Origin: JAZDKP01 sp043802925
GTDB lineage: Bacteria > Fibrobacterota > OXYB2-FULL-49-7 > JAEUSG01
Reading direction: 5' to 3'
Length of the DNA: 20,751 nt
Assembly (NCBI GenBank): GCA_043802925.1
Contig: JAZDKP010000225.1
Coordinates: 1-20,751, forward strand
Part shown: piece by piece, positions 13,941 to 20,751 of the stretch
Layout of the letters: every line of letters starts with the position of its first letter
Numbering within the stretch: position 1 is the first letter of the stretch
Program-made: the position numbers and the translations under genes
The notes under the pieces: generated by a model
What the model was told of the DNA's origin: nothing
The model's input: only the letters and a program-made list of their open reading frames with translations
Database searches by the model: none

Positions 13941-13955
13941 AAGGAGGATGCTTAT
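13941..13955 (+). repeat. Partial copy of the zinc-ribbon gene leader
   Basis: AAGGAGGATGCTTAT is identical to 9657-9671, the Shine-Dalgarno and first start codon of the small zinc-ribbon gene. Here it is followed by CTCTTATGG instead of GCC. The Shine-Dalgarno ends 13 bp before the ATG of the NifU-like gene, longer than normal. A decoy ATG lies at 13948 in another frame. Confidence 0.6.
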
Positions 13956-13960
13956 CTCTT

Positions 13961-14338
13961 ATGGACGCTCAAAAGAACATTACCGCATCCGATTTAATCG
14001 CGCCTTCAAATATGGGCCGGATGAACGATCCCGACGTCGCCGCCCAGGTAACAGGCCAATGCGGTGATTCCATGGAGATGTATCTTGTCATTAAGGATGA
14101 AATTGTCACGGATTCCAGGTTTTTTACCGATGGATGTAATGTTTCACGGATCTGCGGATCCGCTGCAGCTCGGCTGGCCAAGGACAAATCCCTGAAAGAG
14201 ATCCTCCGTCTGTCTCCGGCAGACGTCATCGATTCTTTAAAAGAGCTTCCGGACAACAACATTCACTGCGCGATTCTGGCCGTTGCTACGCTCCACAAGG
14301 CGCTCGCTGACTTTCTGCTTCGGTCATTAAATGGATAA
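13961..14338 (+). CDS. NifU/IscU-like Fe-S cluster scaffold
   Basis: The protein has 125 residues and covers one U-type scaffold domain. The three cluster-ligand positions are present: C34 in TGQCGDSMEMYL, C59 in FFTDGCN, and C103 in HCAIL. There is also C65 in RICGSAAA, as in NifU-like proteins. Scaffold proteins build [2Fe-2S] or [4Fe-4S] clusters from cysteine-desulfurase sulfur and pass them to carriers such as Mrp/ApbC, which is encoded 4 kb upstream. No NifS/IscS is present in the window. The start region carries a displaced leader (13941-13955) with an over-long 13-bp spacing, so the gene's 5' region may have been rearranged. The coding part looks intact. Confidence 0.85.
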   Translation: MDAQKNITASDLIAPSNMGRMNDPDVAAQVTGQCGDSMEMYLVIKDEIVTDSRFFTDGCNVSRICGSAAARLAKDKSLKEILRLSPADVIDSLKELPDNNIHCAILAVATLHKALADFLLRSLNG

Positions 14339-14604
14339 ACGGAGATAGGGTCACTGAAACAACGAAGTAGAAGGGAGGCCAGGAGAAAGACAATCGCAGC
14401 ACCTTATGGAGCCTCCGAGATGCTGATGTACGCTTTAAGGAAGACGGTGCCGGGACCGTGATGAGTGATGAACCGGAGATTGTTCAGGGCCTTGAAGTAC
14501 GGATGAACGGTGTTTTTTTCACCTCGCCGGTCGACCCAAAAAGGGCTTGATGAGGTGGATCGATTCCCGCTACGGGGTAAAAAAAAAGAGCCTGCCGGGG
14601 TTTC
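14339..14604. other. Intergenic gap with a possible degenerate coding relic
   Basis: This gap lies between convergent genes and holds no intact gene. One plus frame from about 14371 to the TGA at 14551 reads smoothly (for example VRFKEDGAGTVMSDEPEIV and VRMNGVFFTSPVDPKRA). In the next frame the protein-like text goes on as LMRWIDSRYGVKKKSLPGF up to about 14600. This looks like a remnant with one frameshift, but I do not recognise the family. A nine-A run lies at 14579-14587. No good terminator hairpin with a T-run is seen in either direction. Confidence 0.35.
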
Positions 14605-15279
14605 TTAAGAAATCCTGGTCATCCGGCCATTCTCCAGCAGGAACGCTTCATCACCCATGGTTGTAAGCGATGTGTTATGGGTGACCATGACCACCAGCCG
14701 GCCGTTCCTTGCCTCGGCCTTCATGGCTTCGAACACCACGGTTGTGTTTTCCGGATCCAGATTGCCGGTGGGTTCGTCCGCCAGAATTATGGTGGGGTCT
14801 TTTATCAGGGCCCGCATCAAAGCCGTTCTCTGCTGTTCCCCTACGCTGAGTTCGCCGGGGCGATGGTCCAGCCGGTGGGTCATATTAAAACGCCTGGCCA
14901 GTTCTGGGAGCCTGCCGGACAGAGCGGGTTTCTTACGGGTACCGATGGACAAAGGCAACAGAACGTTCTCTTTTACAGAAAGATAGGGCAACAGATGGAA
15001 TTTCTGAAAGACAAAACCCACATTCAAGCTGCGGTATTTCCGTTGTTCATGGGCTGCCATCAAGGTGATGTCTTGTCCATTGAAAAGAACCGCACCGGAA
15101 CTGGGATTTATCATGCCGCCAAGCATCAGGAGCAGGGTGCTTTTTCCGCTGCCGCTCTGCCCTTGAATCACGGAGAGCTTTCCGCCCTGGAAAGAACCTC
15201 CCAGGGAAATAATGGCCTGGACGGAACCCTTGGAACCGCCATAGCGCTTGGACAAATCGTTCATGATAAGGGTGTCCAC
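14605..15279 (-). CDS. MacB/LolD-type ABC transporter ATPase
   Basis: The protein has 224 residues. GTG at 15279-15277 is the start: it follows the upstream permease stop directly, with GGAGGA about 5 bp before it. The alternative ATG at codon 6 would remove part of the first strand. Motifs are Walker A GQSGSGKST (residues 40-48), Q-loop Q92 in FVFQKFHLLPYLSVKENVLL, signature LSVGEQQR (144-151) and Walker B IILADEPTGNLD (164-175), with a switch His in VTHN. The QKFHLLPxLxVxENV and DEPTGNLD words place it in the MacB/LolD/FtsE-like group, which drives FtsX-type permeases by mechanotransmission rather than classical import. Its partner is the permease immediately upstream in the operon. Confidence 0.92.
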   Translation of the reverse strand: MDTLIMNDLSKRYGGSKGSVQAIISLGGSFQGGKLSVIQGQSGSGKSTLLLMLGGMINPSSGAVLFNGQDITLMAAHEQRKYRSLNVGFVFQKFHLLPYLSVKENVLLPLSIGTRKKPALSGRLPELARRFNMTHRLDHRPGELSVGEQQRTALMRALIKDPTIILADEPTGNLDPENTTVVFEAMKAEARNGRLVVMVTHNTSLTTMGDEAFLLENGRMTRIS

Positions 15280-16428
15280 TCATTCCTCCGTGAGAACGGT
15301 ACCCGGGTCGCTGCGGATAAGCGAGATGACCGGCACGCTTTCCGCGGCAAGGGCGGCCAGGACCGTGATGATGATGGTTTCCGGTAAGTCGGCCCATTGA
15401 AACGTAACGGGCACGGTTTCGGTGACGAGAAAACCGGAGGTCCAGTGGACGGCCATAAAGGACCCCATGAAAAACCCGGTAAGCGCCGCACCCGCGGCGA
15501 GGACGCCGATTTTAATCATATAAAGGGAAACGATATATCCGGGTCCGGCGCCAAGGGCCGTAAGCACCCCGGCCTCCTTCCTTCGTTCAGCCACCTCCTG
15601 AAGGCCCGTGATAATGATAATTAAAAGCGCTACCGCGAAAATCAAGCCGAGCAGATAGTAAAGGGAACGGCTTGTGGTCGTCCTGGCAAGATTCCGGCCC
15701 TGAAGAATATCCGTTTTGGCGATGAGCTTGAGGTCCGGCGCAATGCCACTTAACAGAAGGCGCTCCTGGGCAAGGGCCTTTGGGACGTCCTCGGAATGCT
15801 GGCAGAGAAAGGCCATGATGAAATGGATGCTGTCAACGCGCCCCGTCATTTCTTGAAGCCTGCCAAGCGGAAGATATATCCGGAAATCATCCACGTTCCC
15901 TTTTTCATCCATCACGCCTGTCACGTTAAAAGCTTTTCCCTGAATCCACAATTCGGAACCTTGCCCAATATTGAGATGCCTGGCCACGGAAGCGCCCAAG
16001 CGGATGGCATTTCCTGAAAGCGGACGGATCATATTCGCTTTTTCAGCGGTTTCATCCTTTCTTTCCACGGGACGTATTCCGGTCAAGAGATAAGTTTTAC
16101 CGTCGCTTGCCGTCCATTTTTCCTGGAGCACTGCCACAAAATAACGGGACGCCAGTTCCTTGTGCCGCGCCAGGAGTTCAGCGACCTTATCAGGGAAGGC
16201 CTTTTCCCCGCCGGTGCAACCGTACATATCAAAAGGATTTGTTTCACCAGGCATATAAAGCAGGTTGTGGCCCATGTTCTTTACGATAAGCTGCATGGAA
16301 CGGTTCATGTAAATTGACGTGTTGCGGATATAGGTGTTCAACGATACGGACGCCGTTATGGCAAGGAACAACAGAAGCGTAACCAGCCACTTGTAAGTCG
16401 CCTGGCGGCGGATAAGGGTCAAATGCAC
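15280..16428 (-). CDS. FtsX/MacB-type ABC permease
   Basis: The protein has 382 residues. It has one N-terminal membrane helix (about residues 14-31), a large extracytoplasmic domain (about 35-255), and three C-terminal helices (YYLLGLIFAVALLIIIITGL; the VSLYMIKIGVLAAGAAL region; the LPETIIITVLAALAAESV region). This is the four-helix FtsX/MacB plan. The periplasmic part contains GASVARHLNIGQG and VTGVMDEKGNVDD, as in MacB core domains. ERRKEAGVLTALGAGPGYI is the coupling-helix segment that contacts the ATPase. GAGGTG lies about 8 bp before the ATG. The gene is divergent from the sigma-54 activator. Such transporters export or release lipoproteins, peptides or small molecules. The cargo is unknown. 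Confidence 0.88.
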   Translation of the reverse strand: MHLTLIRRQATYKWLVTLLLFLAITASVSLNTYIRNTSIYMNRSMQLIVKNMGHNLLYMPGETNPFDMYGCTGGEKAFPDKVAELLARHKELASRYFVAVLQEKWTASDGKTYLLTGIRPVERKDETAEKANMIRPLSGNAIRLGASVARHLNIGQGSELWIQGKAFNVTGVMDEKGNVDDFRIYLPLGRLQEMTGRVDSIHFIMAFLCQHSEDVPKALAQERLLLSGIAPDLKLIAKTDILQGRNLARTTTSRSLYYLLGLIFAVALLIIIITGLQEVAERRKEAGVLTALGAGPGYIVSLYMIKIGVLAAGAALTGFFMGSFMAVHWTSGFLVTETVPVTFQWADLPETIIITVLAALAAESVPVISLIRSDPGTVLTEE

Positions 16429-16540
16429 AAAAGCACCTCGAGTTAAACGCTATTTTGTCCAATCATATTCAGGAGGCCCAATAACACAATGAGTTGTCCT
16501 GATAGAAAATGGTACGTTCTTTCATGGCAATGCAATATTA

Positions 16541-16560
16541 ATCATCAAAAATGATGCCAA
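16541..16560 (-). promoter_or_regulatory. Possible sigma-54-like promoter for the ABC operon
   Basis: On the minus strand TTGGCATCATTTTTGAT has a good -24 half (TTGGCA) and TTG at the -12 spacing, but GA instead of the usual GC. If used, transcription would start near 16534, about 105 bp before the permease ATG. The GCAAT/ATTGC repeats at 16621-16668 would then lie about 110 bp upstream, the same geometry as at 6291-6415. The mismatch keeps this tentative. Confidence 0.35.
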
Positions 16561-16620
16561 AACGCATATCAGTCAATTTTCACAAAAATCAGGGAACGTA
16601 ACGCTTTATTCAATGGAGAA

Positions 16621-16668
16621 GCAATTTATTATTGCATAACAATTGCATTATTGCAATGTGCGATGCAA
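16621..16668. promoter_or_regulatory. Cluster of GCAAT/ATTGC inverted repeats upstream of the sigma-54 activator
   Basis: Three overlapping inverted repeats are visible: GCAAT-N5-ATTGC (16621-16635), ATTGCA-TTAT-TGCAAT (16642-16657, perfect) and TTGCA-N8-TGCAA (16651-16668, allowing shared bases). They lie 55-100 bp before the activator start and upstream of the divergent ABC operon. Their half-sites match those at 6291-6315, so they are the likely binding sites of the activator itself. The rest of the 16429-16722 gap shows no gene and no convincing sigma-70 promoter. Confidence 0.5.
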
Positions 16669-16722
16669 AATAGTACCTTTTTTACAGTGTTTTCAGGATT
16701 CAAGCCATTGGAATACTAATTG

Positions 16723-18069
16723 ATGTTGAATAGCGATATGCATCCTTCTTTTACCTCGTATGAAACGATACTGGATTCCATTGCTGACGGTGTTTTTACC
16801 GTTGACAACGACTGGAATGTCACGTCATTCAATAAAGCGGCGGAGCGAATCACCGGAGTTCGAAAAAATGACGCCTTAGGAAAAAAATGCTGGGAGGTTT
16901 TCCATGCTGAAATCTGTGAAGAGGCGTGTTTATTAAGAAAAACCCTTCAAAGCGGCCGCGTTTGTATTAATAACACCATCCGTATCGTGAACAACAAGGG
17001 CAAACAGCTGCCGGTCAGCATTTCCACGGCAATGTTGAAGGACGAAACGGGAAACATTACGGGGGGGGTCGAAACATTCAGGGACTTGAGCGCCCTTGAA
17101 ACCCTCCGGAAAGAAATCACGGAAAAGCACACGTATTCGGATTTCGTCACGTCGGACCACCGGATGTTGAATGTCTTTGATACCCTGCCGGCAATCTCTG
17201 AAAGCGATACCCCTGTCATCATCATGGGTGAGTCCGGCACAGGCAAAGAACTGATGGCCCGGGCGATACACAACCTGAGCAAGCGAAGCAAGGGACCGTT
17301 TGTTGCGGTCAACTGCGGCGCGCTGCCCGACAATCTGATGGAATCAGAGCTGTTTGGTTATAAAAAAGGCGCTTTTACGGACGCCAAACAGGACAAGCCC
17401 GGCCGTTTTGACGCGGCCAAAGGCGGCACTCTGTTTCTGGATGAAATCGGCGAGCTTTCAAAGCACCTTCAGGTCAAGCTTCTGCGTGTTTTGCAGGAAA
17501 AAACCTACGAGCCGCTCGGTTCCGTCTCTACCGTAAAGTCCGATGTGCGCATCATTACGGCCACGAACCGCAATCTGGATGAGATGGTCAAGGGCGGCGC
17601 TTTCCGGAAGGACCTTTATTACCGTATTCATGTCATGCCCCTGCGTATCCCTCCCTTGCGGGAACGGAAAAGCGACATCCCGCTGCTGGTTGACCATTTT
17701 ATCGGACGGTACAATATTCTCTACGGAAAAGACATCACCGGGGTGACATCCGACGCAATGGCGGTTCTTGTGGCCCACGACTTTCCTGGAAATGTCCGGG
17801 AACTGGAAAACATCCTGCAGCATGCTTTTATCATGTCTTTGTCGGCCCTTATTGAAAAGAAACATTTCCCTGCTTATCTCATCGCGGGGACGCATTCATC
17901 AACAGAGCCATCCGCCAAACTTTCTTCCTCCTTCAAGGATTATGAAACGGCCCGGATCCGTACTGCGCTGGATGAAAACCACTATAACCGTAAGCTGGCG
18001 GCCCAAACGCTGGGTTTGCATCCTGTTACCTTGTGGCGAAAGATGAAAAAATTAGGCATAGAACGATAG
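16723..18069 (+). CDS. PAS-domain sigma-54-dependent transcription activator
   Basis: The protein has 448 residues from ATG 16723. A TTG at 16720 and an ATG at 16738 are alternatives, and no clear ribosome site decides between them. A PAS sensor occupies about residues 10-125 (SIADGVFTVDNDWNVTSFNK). It holds a Cys group C56-x8-C65-x3-C69 plus C81, in the CWEVFHAEICEEAC context common in anaerobe regulators, which suggests redox or Fe-S sensing. The AAA+ domain has Walker A GESGTGKE (169-176), the sigma-54-contacting GAFTDA loop (216-221) and Walker B GGTLFLDEIG (234-243). A Fis-type HTH (NRKLAAQTLGLHPVTLWRKM) ends the protein. It has no receiver domain, so the signal is probably sensed directly. 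Likely targets are the promoter at 6399 and perhaps its own divergent region. Confidence 0.93.
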   Translation: MLNSDMHPSFTSYETILDSIADGVFTVDNDWNVTSFNKAAERITGVRKNDALGKKCWEVFHAEICEEACLLRKTLQSGRVCINNTIRIVNNKGKQLPVSISTAMLKDETGNITGGVETFRDLSALETLRKEITEKHTYSDFVTSDHRMLNVFDTLPAISESDTPVIIMGESGTGKELMARAIHNLSKRSKGPFVAVNCGALPDNLMESELFGYKKGAFTDAKQDKPGRFDAAKGGTLFLDEIGELSKHLQVKLLRVLQEKTYEPLGSVSTVKSDVRIITATNRNLDEMVKGGAFRKDLYYRIHVMPLRIPPLRERKSDIPLLVDHFIGRYNILYGKDITGVTSDAMAVLVAHDFPGNVRELENILQHAFIMSLSALIEKKHFPAYLIAGTHSSTEPSAKLSSSFKDYETARIRTALDENHYNRKLAAQTLGLHPVTLWRKMKKLGIER

Positions 18070-18106
18070 CGCCCATTAAGACAACGAAAGAAAAAAAGGA
18101 GGACCT

Positions 18107-18934
18107 GTGAAGTTTGCCATTCAATGGATTCTGCTCGCGGCCTTAATCTGTTCCACTTCATGCCAGAAGAAAACCAAGATTTTGCCTGAACCCCTGCTAT
18201 GCTATATTGGCGGGACCATGCGGCCGGTCATGGATGCCTTGAAACAGGCGTACGAAGCCAAGACGTCCCAAAAGATTGACTATAATCCGGGCGAAAGCGG
18301 AACGCTGATCATCAATGTCGAAGAGACCCACAAAGGCGATCTCATCATGGTTCACGATCCTTTTCAGATTACCATACACAATAAAGGGCTCGAGGACTCA
18401 ATGTGGGTCGTGGCATCCCTCCGGCCCGTCATTGTGGTTGGCAAAGGCAATCCCAAGAAAATTGTTGGGCTTAAAAGTCTCGGGGAAAAAGGGCTCCGTA
18501 TCATCCTGACCCATCCCCAATACTCCACCATGGGCCATATGGTGCCCGTTATGACCCGGAAGGCGGGAAACTGGGACGCTGTCAAGGCCAACGTGGTTAC
18601 CGAGACACGCAGTGGGGCTGAAGCCGCCAATGCGGTAAGTCTTGGCACTGCAGACGCGGCAATTGTCTGGAACGCGGTGGCTTATCTGCGTACGGACAAG
18701 CTCGATACGGTCAGCATCGAGCCGGCATACCGCCTGCAAAAAGGGGTGGACGCCATTACTTCCGCCACCTATGGCACTATTGACATGGGCGAAATCCGGG
18801 TCACTCTTTCCACGCTCAAATGTTCCAAACACGCGGCCGAGGCCAAGGCCTTTGCCGAATTCTGCGCTTCACCCGAAGCGGAGAAAACATGGAAGGAGTT
18901 CGGGTTTTGCATCTGCAATAAAAAGAAACCATAG
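18107..18934 (+). CDS. ModA-like substrate-binding lipoprotein
   Basis: The protein has 275 residues from a GTG start. AAAAGGAGGA at 18095-18104 is a strong ribosome site just before it. The N terminus is a short signal sequence with a lipobox-like STSC (C19; C15 is an alternative), so it is probably a periplasmic lipoprotein. The mature part is a type II periplasmic binding protein of the molybdate/tungstate kind: YIGGTMRPVMDALKQAYEAK, then YNPGESGTLI, GDLIMVHDPF, PVIVVGKGNPKKI and GTADAAIVWNAVAYL, finishing with FAEFCASPEAEKTWKEFGF. No ModBC permease or ATPase follows. It lies 37 bp after the activator and just before a convergent TonB receptor. It may act as an oxyanion or metal sensor or binder; molybdate itself is an inference from family resemblance. 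Confidence 0.85.
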   Translation: MKFAIQWILLAALICSTSCQKKTKILPEPLLCYIGGTMRPVMDALKQAYEAKTSQKIDYNPGESGTLIINVEETHKGDLIMVHDPFQITIHNKGLEDSMWVVASLRPVIVVGKGNPKKIVGLKSLGEKGLRIILTHPQYSTMGHMVPVMTRKAGNWDAVKANVVTETRSGAEAANAVSLGTADAAIVWNAVAYLRTDKLDTVSIEPAYRLQKGVDAITSATYGTIDMGEIRVTLSTLKCSKHAAEAKAFAEFCASPEAEKTWKEFGFCICNKKKP

Positions 18935-18969
18935 GCCTGAAATCATTGTAGATTGGTTGTTTTATTCAC

Positions 18970-20613
18970 TCAATAGTTCAGGGTGAGAGAACCCATAACA
19001 GTGAATGGCGCAACCGGCTGGTAAGATGTTTTCAATGTCTTATAGTCGGAAGTACTCATCAAAGCCACATCTTTTCGATTGAGTATATTCATGAATGTCG
19101 CGGCAAGCTCAACATTGCGGAATTTGAACAGATCGTGATTATAGGATATGTCAATATCGAAGGCGGTTGAGGCGTTGATTTTCTCGTTATGCAAAACATC
19201 GCCATAGCGCACCGACGTATAGCGTAGAATCGGCGACACTGCAATTCCGGCGATTTTATAACTCGCCAGGGCCTTGGCCAGAAATTCAGGTGCATCGGGC
19301 ACCTGGAAGTTTTTAATGTGTAGCATGCTGCTGTCCTTGTCGGAATTGATGTCCTGGCTGAAATAAAACCGGTTATACGAAAAGGAACCGTAACAGGAAA
19401 AATTCTTGAACGGATTCACCTTTAGTTCGATCTCTGCTCCATAAGCCGCGGCACTTGCATCGTTGCGCGGATAGGTCGCCCCTAGCGCCGCGTCGTAAAG
19501 CACCGCCTGTTTATTATTGTGGATTGAATAATAGACCGTGGGAACCATGCTCCACCGATCCGCGGCATGCCTGAGACCAAGTTCAAAATTATCGGAACAT
19601 TCCATTTCACGGTCTTTCCAAAGTTGATCGAAGGTGATTCCCGCTGCCTGGAATGTGCTGCGCTGGGACATGAAATAAGGGTAAATGTCAACATGTGTGA
19701 CAAAGTTTTTCCCATACGCAAGATGAAGGGATGTTTGACGAGTCACGACGCCCGTCAGCGTCGCATTGGGCAGCACCTGCGTTAGCACTTTAGGATTCCT
19801 GGCGCTTGCCGCTTCGTCTATTACCGGATTCCGGCTCAATGCGTCTTCATGCTCCACATCACCCCAGGCGCTGTCCGCTTTGTAAGTGATGATGGAAGGA
19901 AGTTGGAAGCGCACATATTTTAATCCTCCGTCGAGAATCAAGGGACCCACTGAATATTTAGCGGTTAAAATCGGAGAGTGCATCTCGTAACGCGAATCGT
20001 TCGACAGGATCGAATACTTATCAAAGGTAAGTTTTCCCGCCGTAACCTTGTAGAGTTTCCAGGAAGTGGGTGGGCCGGGCCGTTTCTGGTTATGGTATAG
20101 ATAACCCACGCTGTAATCAATTCCCGCCAGCCTACTGCGGAATTGAGTCAAACCGCCAAAAAGGCTGTGATCCATATCCCAGCGCCGAATACGGTTTTGA
20201 CCATTGGGTTGGGTCACGGTTTCAAGATAGTATCCTTCGTCACTCCAGAAATAGGGTTTGACGGTGAATTTCGCGTTCTCTGAAAGCTTAACCATCGCAT
20301 TGCCAAGGAACATATAATCTTCAAATTCATTGCGGTTATAGTCATAGCAATAGTAATCATTGGGGTCACGGCTGAAATCCAAGTTATAATTGGCGTCCAT
20401 GTTGGAAATTTGAGTGTAAGTCAGGGGCCGGTAGGTGTTCAGTTTCAGCTTATTGTAAATTCCAAAGGCCTCCAAGGTGACCCGGTCGCCGATGGTATTG
20501 GTTAATCCAAGCATCACGTTGTTTCTGTCGGTATTTCCGTCACCTTTCCATTTGTCAGCATAAGTATTGGAGTAGGACGCGAACCCTTTAGTATTGAAAT
20601 GTTTACCGGTGTT
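18970..20613 (-). pseudogene. TonB-dependent outer-membrane receptor, 5' part missing
   Basis: About 548 residues of beta-barrel remain, with alternating aromatic and small residues (for example FSCYGSFSYNRFYF and NFELGLRHAADRWSMVPTVY). The last barrel strands are FRNVELAATFMNILNRKDVA and a final GSLTLNY, in place of the common terminal Phe. These are the hallmarks of a TonB-dependent receptor C terminus. The frame stays receptor-like up to about 20613 (TKGFASYSNTYADKWKGDG), then changes to unrelated sequence and meets a stop at 20653. The plug domain, TonB box and signal peptide are absent. The first ATG inside the frame (20514) is within the barrel and is not a true start. The receptor was most likely interrupted by the element at the window edge. 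The ligand is unknown; the neighbouring ModA-like gene hints at metal or siderophore-like uptake. Confidence 0.8.
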
Positions 20614-20751
20614 AACCCAAGTTCGACAACTATGTTTGAAAAATGCCTTTTTTAAGCTGCTTTAGCCGTTTTCACGAAAAAGTTTTCACTACAAATTGCA
20701 TTTTGAGAGTCTTTTCGGGAGTTGCAGTCCAAGGCGATGCAATAGAATTTG
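20613..20751 (-). mobile_element. Probable end of an insertion sequence (3' side of transposase and terminal repeat)
   Basis: At about 20613 the receptor coding frame is broken. The sequence beyond is more AT-rich and begins AACCCAAGTTCGACAAC, reminiscent of the tips of IS4/IS1634-type elements (GTTGTCGAACTTGGGTT on the other strand). On the minus strand a frame from the window edge to the TAG at 20689-20691 reads ILLHRLGLQLPKRLSKCNL, like the tail of a DDE transposase. The element continues outside the window, so neither family nor target duplication can be confirmed. Confidence 0.5.

Noticed and set aside
14560..14604. GC-rich stretch and A/T run as an intrinsic terminator for the ABC genes
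   Set aside because: The only small hairpin (CCCG-CTA-CGGG) lies on the wrong side of the T-run when read on the minus strand, and for the plus strand the run is A, not T.
16703..16725. TTGGAATACTAATTGAT just at the activator start as a sigma-54 promoter
   Set aside because: Transcription would begin inside or after the likely start codons, and the -12 GC is GA.
1..20751. CRISPR arrays, tRNA or rRNA genes, phage genes
   Set aside because: No regularly spaced repeats, no tRNA cloverleaf with CCA-like end, no rRNA-like conserved blocks and no phage structural proteins were seen on reading both strands.

Overview
The window looks like a chromosomal stretch of an anaerobic Gram-negative bacterium. 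The evidence is a TonB-dependent outer-membrane receptor, an oxygen-sensitive group 4 [NiFe]-hydrogenase large subunit, many ferredoxin-type and Fe-S carrier proteins, and a sigma-54 activator. The gene mix resembles Desulfobacterota and similar anaerobes, but the tandem secreted beta-propeller proteins also fit PVC-type bacteria, so I do not name a taxon. No rRNA, tRNA or CRISPR array was seen.

Layout. 1-2749: two overlapping beta-propeller genes (the first cut by the window edge) and a metallo-beta-lactamase-fold hydrolase. 2790-5976: a SAM methyltransferase, an isolated Ech/Hyc-like hydrogenase large subunit and a DegT-type aminotransferase. 5999-9891: a Fe-S/P-loop ATPase island, with two Gly-rich small zinc-ribbon proteins as bookends, a third DUF5320-like protein behind a good sigma-54 promoter, two MinD-type ATPases with inserted 2[4Fe-4S] ferredoxin domains, and an Mrp/ApbC-type carrier. 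9920-14338: a sulfur- and metal-handling stretch (DsrE remnant, membrane rhodanese, MauE/DoxX-like protein, DUF89 phosphatase, CoA-binding protein, ArsP_2-type exporter, NifU-like scaffold) containing several broken genes. 14605-16428 (minus): a MacB/LolD-type ABC transporter. 16723-18934: a PAS sigma-54 activator and a ModA-like lipoprotein. 18970-20613 (minus): a TonB-dependent receptor whose 5' part is missing, abutting what looks like the end of an insertion sequence.

How it may work together. The two ferredoxin-MinD ATPases, Mrp ATPase, NifU-like scaffold, sigma-54 promoter and sigma-54 activator recall the sigma-54-controlled orp (orange protein) system of Desulfovibrio, which handles a Mo-Cu-S cofactor. 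The ModA-like lipoprotein, rhodanese and DsrE remnant would fit metal and sulfur supply. No MTH1175/NifX-type acceptor protein is present, so this is an inferred variant or incomplete locus. GCAAT/ATTGC inverted repeats lie about 90 bp upstream of the sigma-54 promoter at 6399-6415. Similar repeats lie upstream of the activator gene and the divergent ABC operon, so one regulator may control both places.

The other theme is decay. At least six gene remnants occur, several joined at Shine-Dalgarno-like AAGGAGG sequences, and the leader of the small MPRGDGTGP proteins occurs as intact, fossil and partial copies.
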